Source: Lentisphaerae bacterium RIFOXYA12_64_32 (GTDB lineage Bacteria > Verrucomicrobiota > Lentisphaeria > Oligosphaerales > YB12-FULL-65-16). Taken from it: 32,323 nucleotides of DNA. Under the pieces are notes generated by a model. The model did no database searches. It saw nothing but the letters and a program-made list of their open reading frames with translations, and had not been told where the DNA came from. The DNA is taken from contig MHBL01000424.1 of the NCBI GenBank assembly GCA_001803235.1, positions 1 through 32,323 of the forward strand, in the 5' to 3' direction. Shown in pieces: positions 8,301-14,699 of the stretch (position 1 is its first letter; each line of letters begins with the position of its first letter). A program made the position numbers and the translations under genes.

Positions 8301-8960
8301 GAAGCCGTGCCCGCCGATCCGGTCCACGACCTTGAGCAGGATCAGGTTGGCGCCCTTCTGCAGGTCAACGAGGTGGATGTTGGAATCCGGCGTCGTCCCG
8401 CGGCAGACGGACAGCCCGCCGATGAAGGCGTGATTGACGTAGAGCTTGTAGTCGTCGTCACTGCCGAGGCGGACCTGGACCTTCTGCGGTCCGGGTGAGA
8501 CGACGCGGCAGGCGGCGTAAGCCACCATGTGGTCCTTGATCGGGGCGAAGCGGTCGTTGAGGTCGACGACCGGCGACGCGTCTGTCCAGTGCAGGGGCTC
8601 CCATTGGATGTCGAAGTTCCGCGTCTCGGTGAACCCCCACTGGTTTGTGGAACCGATGCCGGCGATCAGTTTCGCCTTGTCGGCCACGAACGTCGCCGAG
8701 TCGCGCAGCCCGGGATACGGCTCGACGTTCGCTTCGCCGCCCTGTGCGGTCAGCAGATCGTCGGCGAACCCGGTCGGTTCAGCGCCGGCGTTGGTGCTCG
8801 GGTACGGGCCGATGATCAGCCAGTCGCGAATGAACCCCTTCGGGTCCGGGCTGTACGGTGTTTCCGTGGCGCGGCCGGCGCCCGCGAGCAGAAGCAGGCA
8901 ACCACACGTCAGGTGCGCACCCGTCCGGCGCCAGGCCAGTGCAGTCCATCCCTTGGGCAT
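5331..8960 (-). CDS. exported GH2-type glycoside hydrolase with PA14-like and coiled-coil regions
   Basis: This 1209-aa protein is probably a secreted or periplasmic glycosidase of the GH2 (beta-galactosidase/glucuronidase/mannosidase) superfamily. In order: signal peptide (1 to about 30); PA14-like beta domain (about 35-235, with the LGSDDDYKLYVN signature); further beta segments; coiled coil (about 361-422, QQEDLVRDEQKLQ... type); GH2 sugar-binding jelly roll (about 500-640); Ig-like domain; TIM barrel from about 739. C-terminal to the barrel is a carboxypeptidase-regulatory-like Ig domain (about 1115-1205). The likely acid/base is E879 in the SPDNE motif, and the nucleophile candidate is E970 in FGETLYHSYG. 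Usual GH2 enzymes are 600-1050 residues. The coiled coil between the front module and the catalytic core is unusual. The ATG at 8960 follows GGAGGGAG at good spacing. Substrate is not predictable. Confidence 0.93.
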   Translation of the reverse strand: MPKGWTALAWRRTGAHLTCGCLLLLAGAGRATETPYSPDPKGFIRDWLIIGPYPSTNAGAEPTGFADDLLTAQGGEANVEPYPGLRDSATFVADKAKLIAGIGSTNQWGFTETRNFDIQWEPLHWTDASPVVDLNDRFAPIKDHMVAYAACRVVSPGPQKVQVRLGSDDDYKLYVNHAFIGGLSVCRGTTPDSNIHLVDLQKGANLILLKVVDRIGGHGFCLAITDTKGGPAEGLHVVLDDPKRKIAAECAGLGQVDAMDGGAFARMGLEGDAPYFPGPHRVALGLGYEKRVDVNLELLVSDAADQPLFRRDMTATLAPDTALVLNPDIDCARPGPLKIAAVIKAKDSGALLGLLKAEVSILAPAALAAQQEDLVRDEQKLQAATADLQGKLQAKTDELAQLRGEIAAQYERIEMLYEQRHAALATAGGDAARSIDEPFEPVETPRATLCLNSDAWEIAAATKRSSQGFDDQQPPEAGWTRTRVPIECYHEYFRGRNVPVKGKGDPFYGPSQTLPCGGDYVLPDARTSQGVWYRLRFDLPDGWETRDLTLSLNNTNTRVRAFLNGTLIGEDTAWCGPMRFALGSAVKPRDNVLAVYAGADRTLGPARRDLTEEMWGIAGDVVLEAAAPLAVSDTWIISSYREARIEARTWVRNRTGKTQTFELRHACVRDGRVRFRPGTRTVSVNSGADIEVRISQPWADPALWGIGGKYGDPTLYTLVTDVVQDGKVVDRAFTRFGFREFWVEGSHFYLNGKRIFLQGDVGHFRMNVRRHLDVMLPLLRADHINMIRSHQGNPFSYNATELPEVADELGMLVCAQMYPILHPWPLAKDPTGKGRKDGYLSVEEFLAHPVHFENLKNCARWVRMMRNHPSVVVYSPDNEIFTQAWDTPEQLEFNVRNDRLGAYYEKYVKALDPTRVLTRDGDEGTWGHKGKWQEEPPCDTANYHYPDFHIFEFVQNWETVYDGRPALFGETLYHSYGAWDGWVGAIPAQVAAKASRVREVAALYRDLEVPGAIYMGLSLDGFIQLDPDGCGPWRITPQMLEEYKANSIVKAMPRYPYIPVPWPSLSGPGYKKEFAMITAGVHGEMGINWFDAKTPTHVRNAVNDAYRDSLTPMPPLKANRAPEFLVRVVRNGAPVPFAQVFAIPRAGQATTPVGVTADAQGTAWFVLPEAKAFLVRAGGAEQAVEATEVPNDPPTPGFEYLKTIEIVVP

Positions 8961-9037
8961 GGGGTGTCTCCCTCCGAATAGGTATAGCAATCCTCGTCGC
9001 CATCGTGCGTCGATGTTCGCGGAATGGCGCAGGCGCT

Positions 9038-9065
9038 ATCATAGCATCCGATGGAACGCTGGCAA
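9038..9065 (-). promoter_or_regulatory. sigma-70-type promoter of the GH2 gene
   Basis: On the minus strand TTGCCA (9065-9060) and TATGAT (9043-9038) are separated by 16 bases; each matches the consensus at five of six positions. Transcription would start near 9031, giving a leader of about 70 bases before the ATG at 8960. The composite hairpin element at 9113-9281 lies just upstream of this promoter. Confidence 0.5.
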
Positions 9066-9112
9066 CCGGGCGGCGGAGTGGTGGTGCGTCAGCTCAGGGT
9101 GGAGCACAGACC

Positions 9113-9281
9113 CCTGCCACCTTGTGTGGCAGGTGAACGGGTTCATTGGCTACTTCGCCGCACCTCGTTCCCTCTCTTCCCTTTCCCCCGTCCGCCGGCG
9201 GCGGACGGGGGAAAGGGAAGAGAGGGGGGACACGCATGTTTGGCGGGCGAACCCGATTCACCCGTGGCACGAGGCCACGGG
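9113..9281. repeat. triple-hairpin composite element upstream of the GH2 gene
   Basis: Three perfect hairpins lie in a row. The left one at 9113-9133 has 8-bp arms CCTGCCAC and loop CTTGT. The central one at 9170-9226 has 27-bp perfect arms and the 3-base loop GGC. The right one at 9261-9281 has 8-bp arms CCCGTGGC and loop ACGAG. The two outer loops can pair over five bases with one G-U pair in RNA. The same order of parts recurs at 26113-26211. It has no T run, so it is not an ordinary terminator. It fills much of the 579-base spacer 8961-9539, which otherwise holds the GH2 promoter and the hairpin at 9384-9440. No gene is seen there. Confidence 0.75.
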
Positions 9282-9383
9282 GGTCTCACGCATGGGCCAG
9301 CACGCAGTCGTTCCACCCGCGACTGGCGTATTACGCGTGGCGGTCGTGCGTTAGCGGAAAGGCGAGTTTCTCGCTCCGAGCGC

Positions 9384-9440
9384 AAAGTGGCGGGACCGTC
9401 TCGGTCCCGCGCCGTCGGACCGAGACGGTCCGACCACTTT
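9384..9440. repeat. long intergenic hairpin
   Basis: The two 24-base arms (9384-9407 and 9417-9440) are inverted copies with 22 of 24 matches and enclose a 9-base loop. Each begins or ends with AAAGTGG/CCACTTT. It lies 100 bases beyond the stop of the toroid-protein gene (9540) on the minus strand. It could stabilise or end that transcript, although no T run follows it. Confidence 0.7.
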
Positions 9441-9539
9441 GTCAGGCAGGTTCCGTCAGCCGTGACATCGACGGCACTCCGACACCCCGGTGAGCAAGGC
9501 TGGAGCCATGCTCTACTTTGTCCGTGCGGAGTCCGCACG

Positions 9540-10652
9540 TCAGCGTTGGTAGATGGGGAGCTGGCGGCAGGTTACGGACAGGGCGAGGACGGACATGGCG
9601 GTGGCGTAGTTCGGGCCGAGCTTTTGTTCGAGTTCGCCGCGCGGTGTCCACGACCCGTCTTCTTTCTGGTTCTTGAGCAGCAGGTCGAAGAGCATCGGAG
9701 CGAACCGTTCCCAGTAGCCTTCCCCGAGCTGAAACATGCCCTGCGAGCAGTAGTAGAGCGCGTAGTTGTACGCTTTCTCGTCGCCGGCCAGCTTCTGAAA
9801 GTTCTGCAGTACATAGTCGCCTGCCGCCTTGGTCGCATCGCTGCGGTGGTCCCCGCACAGTTCCAGGCTGAGCAGGCCGGCACCCGTGCGCGCCAGGTTC
9901 GAACTGTTGCCCCCGGGCTGGTAGCTGAACCCGCCGTCTTTCGAGCGACACCGCAGGATGAATGCGACCGCCTGCTTGACCGCGTCTTCCGGGACACCCG
10001 CGCCGTTGGCCCGGGCCGCGCGCAGTGACATCAGCGCCCAACCCGACAAGGACAGGTCGCTGTCCGTACTGCCCGGCGAGTAGCGCCAGCCGCCTTGGTG
10101 CGCCTCGGCTTTCTGGACACGCTGCGCGTCGAGTGTGACTTTGAGCGCTTTGGGCAGGACGGCATCCAGTTTGGCCTGGCGCTCAGCGTCGATGATGCCG
10201 GACACTTCCGCCAGCATCAGGGTGGCGATGGTGTGGATGTACATGTTGTCGCCGCTCTGCCCGGTGACCATCCCGTTGTCGCGCTGGCTGTTGAGGACGA
10301 AGTCCACGCCGCGGTTGAGGGCGTCGCCGTAGGGCGGCAGTCCGGGCGCGTAGCCGCGGGCGAGGAACGCCATGACCGCCAGCGATGTGTAGGCAACAAC
10401 ATTGCTTTCTCCCTCGTTCGCCCAGGCGCCGTCGGCGCGCTGGCTGTTGGCCAGGTAGTTCAGGCCGCGGTCAATGGCGACCTCGCAGGCGGCCTGCAGG
10501 CGCACCTCCTCCTGCGACGCGGCGTCCGCCAGCGCGAGGGGAGCGGCGAGCAGAAGCGCGGCGGCGAGCACCGCGGTCGCGACGCGGCGTGCCGGCCGGG
10601 TGGGGCCTGGGTTTGGCGGGGACACGGGTTTGGTTGTCGGTGTGTGTGTCAT
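9540..10652 (-). CDS. exported alpha/alpha-toroid protein (prenyltransferase / squalene-cyclase-like repeats)
   Basis: This 370-aa exported protein is built of helical-toroid repeats. After a signal peptide (basic RPARR, then a hydrophobic stretch about 24-42 ending ALADA), QW-like repeat edges appear at about residues 69-77 (NSQRADGAW), 121-127, 185-190 (HQGGWR), 236-242 (RSKDGGF) and 328-336 (KNQKEDGSW). The segment STDSDLSLSGW is near the middle. The DxDD acid motif of squalene-hopene cyclases is absent, so terpene cyclisation is unlikely and a binding or scaffold role is more plausible. It is the last gene of the MoxR/vWA set. The start is uncertain. ATG 10652 puts the signal peptide at the terminus but lacks a ribosome site. 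ATG 10760 has GGGAGG 13 bases away but would add an acidic leader encoded by a minisatellite, and such arrays are otherwise found only in spacers here. I prefer 10652. Confidence 0.88.
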   Translation of the reverse strand: MTHTPTTKPVSPPNPGPTRPARRVATAVLAAALLLAAPLALADAASQEEVRLQAACEVAIDRGLNYLANSQRADGAWANEGESNVVAYTSLAVMAFLARGYAPGLPPYGDALNRGVDFVLNSQRDNGMVTGQSGDNMYIHTIATLMLAEVSGIIDAERQAKLDAVLPKALKVTLDAQRVQKAEAHQGGWRYSPGSTDSDLSLSGWALMSLRAARANGAGVPEDAVKQAVAFILRCRSKDGGFSYQPGGNSSNLARTGAGLLSLELCGDHRSDATKAAGDYVLQNFQKLAGDEKAYNYALYYCSQGMFQLGEGYWERFAPMLFDLLLKNQKEDGSWTPRGELEQKLGPNYATAMSVLALSVTCRQLPIYQR

Positions 10653-10703
10653 GGTGGTGGGGTGTTCAGGTGTCAGAGAATTTTCGCGGGGAGATGTGGG
10701 CGG

Positions 10704-10748
10704 CTCGGGATCTTCGAGGTCATCGAGATCTTCGGGATCATCGACCGC
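10704..10748. repeat. degenerate 9-base minisatellite, five units
   Basis: Units on the plus strand are TCGGGATCT, TCGAGGTCA, TCGAGATCT, TCGGGATCA and TCGACCGCT. They lie just upstream of the preferred start of the toroid-protein gene, in the spacer after the coiled-coil gene. If the alternative start at 10760 is used, they would encode an Asp/Glu-rich tripeptide repeat. The unit type closely resembles the array at 24066-24110 on the opposite strand. Confidence 0.65.
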
Positions 10749-10790
10749 TTGACCTGACATCTGAACACTGGGGCCTCCCGCTGCGGTGCG

Positions 10791-13700
10791 TCACTTTCGC
10801 TGCTTGGACAGTTCCTCGAAGTAGCGGCGGATAATGGGGCGATACTCTTCCGGGCCGTCGTTGGCGGCGGCCTGGAGCACTTCGTCACGGAGGTTGCCGG
10901 GGAGTTTGATCCAGTCCTGCATGCGAATGCCGAAACGCTGGTGGACCAGGGCTTCCTCGGCTGTGCGCGGCCCTCCGGTGCCGCCGCCTTCGGATGTCGA
11001 GGTGGCCATCATGGCGGCGGCCCGTGATGGTTCGGTGAGCGCGCCAAAGTCGCGGATCCGGTCCGCGGCGCGGTTGGCGGCCTGCTGCAGCGTGTCGGCG
11101 GCCTGGATGGCGGTGGTCGCGGTGCGGTCGCGTGCGGCGTCGCGCGTCTGCTGTGTGGCCTCGGCAACAAGGGCAGCCGTGCGTTCTCGCGCCTGCGCCG
11201 GGTCGGGTGTCGTCGTCGTTACTTCGGGGGCGGTGTTTGGCTGGGCGGGTGGTGTGGCGTCGGTGGCCGCCTGCTGGCGCAACGCTGTGGCGCGGTCGTG
11301 CCAGGAATTGGCCAACGCGTCCATGTTTGCGGCTGCATCGGCGAGGCGGTCGGCAGTCTGGTCCTGACTGCGGTTGGCCACGTCGGCGAGGTCGCGCGGC
11401 ATCTGGCGGTCGGGGTTGCGCCGGCTCTCGACGGCTTCGCGGTCCAGGCGTTTGAGATCGTTGGCAGCGTTGCCGGCGCTTTCCTTTGCCTGGCCGAGCA
11501 GGTCGGTGACGCGGTCCTGCTGCTGGCGCAGGCCCGGATCCTGTTTGTCGCCGAACGTGTGTCGTTCGAAGTTGCGCCAGTCCGCCATGTCGCGGTGCGC
11601 GTCGGCGACGCGCGCGGTCAGGTCCGCTTGGTCCTGCACCGCCGCGGCGGTCGGCGTCTTGGCGGCCAGCGTCGCGAGGGTCTTCTGCAGTTGTTCCTGG
11701 CGCTCGGCGAGTTGGCCGGCCTTGTCCGCCAGCGCGGCGGACGGCGCGCTGGCCTCGGGGTGTGCGGCCAGGCGCTGTGCGGCGTCGCGGTTGAGGGCGC
11801 GCTCCAAGTCACGGAGCTCGCGCGCTGTCTTGGCCGCTTCCGCGGCCGCGGTCTGCGGGTTGAACGCCGCTGGGTCCGCGAGGGCCTGTTGGGTACGTTG
11901 CGCGGAGTCCGCAACGCCGTCCGGCAGTTTCGCCGCGGGGTCGGGGAGTCTGGCGGTCTGGCTCTGCAGTGCGGCGGCCGCGGCCGTGAGGTCCTGCTGC
12001 CGGCGTGCGAGCTGTTCGCGGGCCGTGTCCTGGCAGGCCTGACGGGCCTGAGCGTGGCGGCTGGCCGCGTCTTCGGTCTTGCGGGCGAGGTCATCCTGGC
12101 GCTTTGCGAGCGCGTTCTGGCGTTGCGTCTCCTTCTCGTCGGCAGCCTTGGTTTGGCGGAGGTTTTCCGCGGCCATCTTCTGGTTCGGGACCGCCTGCGC
12201 GGGTTGGTCGTCGCGCAGCGCCTCGACGGCGTGGTTCATGGCGGTGGCGGCGTCCTCCGGTTTGGTGCGCAGGCGTGTCGTTTCAGTGGCGAGCGCGGCT
12301 TGGTCGCGGGCGAGGGCGCTGACTTCGCGCTGAGACTCAGCGACTGCGGCTGCCTTCGGGGCCAGGCCGGCGGTCTGCTTTTGGGTCTCAGCCAGGTCGC
12401 GGTATTGAGAAGCCATGTCGGCGAACTTCCGGCTGCTCGCATCCGCCAGGGCGGCGAGGGCGGCCGGGTCCTGCCGTGTGAGTTCGGTGAGTTGGGCAGC
12501 GACTTTGTTCTGCTCGCGGGCCCAGGCTTCGTCACGTTCGCGCCGTGCCGGGTCGTCCGGGGGGTGCGGGGTGGTGGCGTCGGCACCGGCGACGGTTGGC
12601 GGTTGCGCCGTGGCGCGCTCGCGGGCGAGCTCTGTCTGGCGGTCCGCGAGCTTGGACAGGGCCAGCGCGGTACGGATTTCGCGGGCCATGCGGTCGATGT
12701 CGGCCAACGTCATGTTGAGGGTTTCCGCGGCTGTCTTCAGGCTGGCCTGGGTGTCGGTGGCGAGTTTGACGCGCTCGGTCTGGCGGTCGGCGAGCTTGAT
12801 CTGGCTGAGTTGGCTCAGGAGTCGGTTCACGGGGTCTTCGGCGAACCGGCGCAAGTCCTCCGGAAGCTTGGCGAAGAAGCCGCCCTCGCTGCGGTCGGCC
12901 AGGTTGCGCAAGATCCGGTTTGCCTCGGCCAGCCTCGCGCGTGTTTCGTCAATGGTCTTGGCTGTGTTCTCTTTGACCGGTTCCTCCTTTTCGAGGCGCT
13001 GGCGGATGGGGTCCATCTGCCGCTCGGCGGTGGCAATGTCCTTCTTCACCGCCTCGAGCGTCTGGCGGATTTCCTTGACCTGGTTCTCGAACGCCTGTTC
13101 CTGGAACGACTTGGCCCCGTCATCGAGCAGGATGGTGAGCATGTCGGACAAGCCGGTCTGGGGGCCGCTCGCGGTGGCGGGAAGGTTGTCGGCCGCCTTG
13201 ACCTGGACGGTGACGCGGTTTGCTTTGTCAAAGGCCGGGTCGGACAGTTCGATCGTCGTGCTGCCGCTGAAGCGCTTAGGCAACGGCGCCGAATCGTCGT
13301 CTGGCGGGAGTTGGAACGGCTGTGGCGACAGGGCCGCGCCATCGGCGGCCACGAGCAGGTGCACGCTGGCCAGGCCGACGTCGTCGGCCGCGGTCACCGC
13401 GAGGGTGACGCGGTCGTTGCGGGTGAGGTGGATTTCGCGCCCGCCCAGGTCGAGTGTTGCGGCCGGCGCACAATCGGCCACTGCCTGCACGGTGCGTTCG
13501 TAGCGCGGGTTCTCGAGCTTGAAGTCGTCCTTGAAGCGCAGCGTGTAGATGCCGGCCGTGCCAGCGACCAGCGGCAGTCTGAACTGGTACCGGGCGCCGT
13601 CCGTATCGGTTGCGGACTCCGCTGGTGTGCCGGAGATGACCGTGGCCTGGGCACCCTCGATAGTCAGGCGGGCGTCGGCCACTGCCTTGTTGATGTGGAC

Positions 13701-14699
13701 CGTCAGTGTGGCGGTGGACCCGGCCAGGGCGGACACGGCGCCGCCGTTGTTCTCGGTGCGGGGCGGGAAGCGTGTGTAGGCGGGATACTCGTAACGCACT
13801 TCGACCTGCCGGATGGCGGGCGGGACGGCCACGTCCACGCGATAGGCGCGTGTCAGTGCGCGCCCGGCCATAACGCGGTACAGGAACTGTTTGTCCACGT
13901 TCGGGTACGTGAGAAGAAAGCGCTGGCGTCCGGCGGTGGGCGTATTGACGCGCAGGAGTTCTTCGCGTGTTTCGCGGCCGTCCGGGTCGAGGCGCAGCAG
14001 GTAGGCGGGCGTGGCGTTCGGCGCGGTCCACTCTGCGGCGATTTCGACGCGCGAGCCGAGCGCGACGGTCGTGTCGCCCGGTGTGACCTCGAGTTGCAGG
14101 GCCGGGAGGTTGCCCAGGTCGAGGAACGGCGCCGTGGCGCGCGAGACCAGGCACTTGGCACGGTCCGGCCAGAGCAGCGTCAGCAGTACGAGCACGGTCA
14201 CGGGCAGCAGGCAGACTCCGAACCAGGGCAGGGCAGCGCGGAACGACATTTCCCGGCGTGGTTCGAGTCCGGCCGCATCGAGGGTAGCCGCGTCGGTCAG
14301 GGCATTGATGAGCGTTTGCGAGCCGCGCAGTTCCTGCGAGTCCTGGCTGGTGAGCAATTCGATGGCGGAACTGAGGCGTTCCTGCAATTCCGGGTGTCGC
14401 GCTTCGACCATGCGCGCGACCCCGGCGGCCGTGAAGCTGCGCGCCAGCGGCCGGACCAGGAACCACCACGCCGCGGCCGCGACCGGACCGTAGAACGACG
14501 CCGACAGCAGCCAGCGCTGCCACGGGCGCCAGACCAGCAGGACCGAGTCAGCCGCCATGACGAGCAGCAGCGCGATGACGGCGACGGCGGTCAGCGCGAA
14601 GACGCCGCGCAGGGCGATCACCAGGCGGGCGCGGCGGATCAGCCGGCGCAGGAGCGCCGCGATCGCCGCAGGCAACGGGTTGTTTTTGGGGCCGTTCAC
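10791..14699 (-). CDS. giant membrane-anchored coiled-coil protein, DUF4175-like
   Basis: This 1302-aa protein should be held in the inner membrane by helices at about residues 31-53, 66-86 and 158-177, with the bulk outside the cytoplasm. Residues about 195-500 are beta-rich and Ig-like. From about 530 to 1240 it is almost entirely charged, Ala/Gln-rich coiled coil, with LADRQTE-type strings recurring. The last 40 residues form a compact conserved-looking end (PGNLRDEVLQAAANDGPEEY region). I associate this layout with DUF4175-like proteins that follow MoxR/vWA genes in Planctomycetes and Verrucomicrobia. Function is unknown; an envelope-spanning scaffold is a reasonable guess. The start is the GTG at 14699, overlapping the upstream TGA as GTGA, with GGTGAG six bases before it. 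The open frame extends 400 codons further upstream, but that part is an out-of-frame shadow of the vWA gene. Confidence 0.88.
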   Translation of the reverse strand: MNGPKNNPLPAAIAALLRRLIRRARLVIALRGVFALTAVAVIALLLVMAADSVLLVWRPWQRWLLSASFYGPVAAAAWWFLVRPLARSFTAAGVARMVEARHPELQERLSSAIELLTSQDSQELRGSQTLINALTDAATLDAAGLEPRREMSFRAALPWFGVCLLPVTVLVLLTLLWPDRAKCLVSRATAPFLDLGNLPALQLEVTPGDTTVALGSRVEIAAEWTAPNATPAYLLRLDPDGRETREELLRVNTPTAGRQRFLLTYPNVDKQFLYRVMAGRALTRAYRVDVAVPPAIRQVEVRYEYPAYTRFPPRTENNGGAVSALAGSTATLTVHINKAVADARLTIEGAQATVISGTPAESATDTDGARYQFRLPLVAGTAGIYTLRFKDDFKLENPRYERTVQAVADCAPAATLDLGGREIHLTRNDRVTLAVTAADDVGLASVHLLVAADGAALSPQPFQLPPDDDSAPLPKRFSGSTTIELSDPAFDKANRVTVQVKAADNLPATASGPQTGLSDMLTILLDDGAKSFQEQAFENQVKEIRQTLEAVKKDIATAERQMDPIRQRLEKEEPVKENTAKTIDETRARLAEANRILRNLADRSEGGFFAKLPEDLRRFAEDPVNRLLSQLSQIKLADRQTERVKLATDTQASLKTAAETLNMTLADIDRMAREIRTALALSKLADRQTELARERATAQPPTVAGADATTPHPPDDPARRERDEAWAREQNKVAAQLTELTRQDPAALAALADASSRKFADMASQYRDLAETQKQTAGLAPKAAAVAESQREVSALARDQAALATETTRLRTKPEDAATAMNHAVEALRDDQPAQAVPNQKMAAENLRQTKAADEKETQRQNALAKRQDDLARKTEDAASRHAQARQACQDTAREQLARRQQDLTAAAAALQSQTARLPDPAAKLPDGVADSAQRTQQALADPAAFNPQTAAAEAAKTARELRDLERALNRDAAQRLAAHPEASAPSAALADKAGQLAERQEQLQKTLATLAAKTPTAAAVQDQADLTARVADAHRDMADWRNFERHTFGDKQDPGLRQQQDRVTDLLGQAKESAGNAANDLKRLDREAVESRRNPDRQMPRDLADVANRSQDQTADRLADAAANMDALANSWHDRATALRQQAATDATPPAQPNTAPEVTTTTPDPAQARERTAALVAEATQQTRDAARDRTATTAIQAADTLQQAANRAADRIRDFGALTEPSRAAAMMATSTSEGGGTGGPRTAEEALVHQRFGIRMQDWIKLPGNLRDEVLQAAANDGPEEYRPIIRRYFEELSKQRK

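Noticed and set aside
9170..9226. Ordinary Rho-independent terminator
   Set aside because: The stem is far longer than usual, the loop is three bases, and no T run follows on either strand.
9051..10028. Plus-strand gene in the spacer after the toroid gene
   Set aside because: The frame runs through three or more perfect hairpins and then antisense to the toroid gene; no domain or ribosome site.
9540..10652. Terpene cyclase or squalene-hopene cyclase function for the toroid protein
   Set aside because: The DxDD catalytic motif is absent, the protein is exported and about half the length of such cyclases; only the fold is supported.
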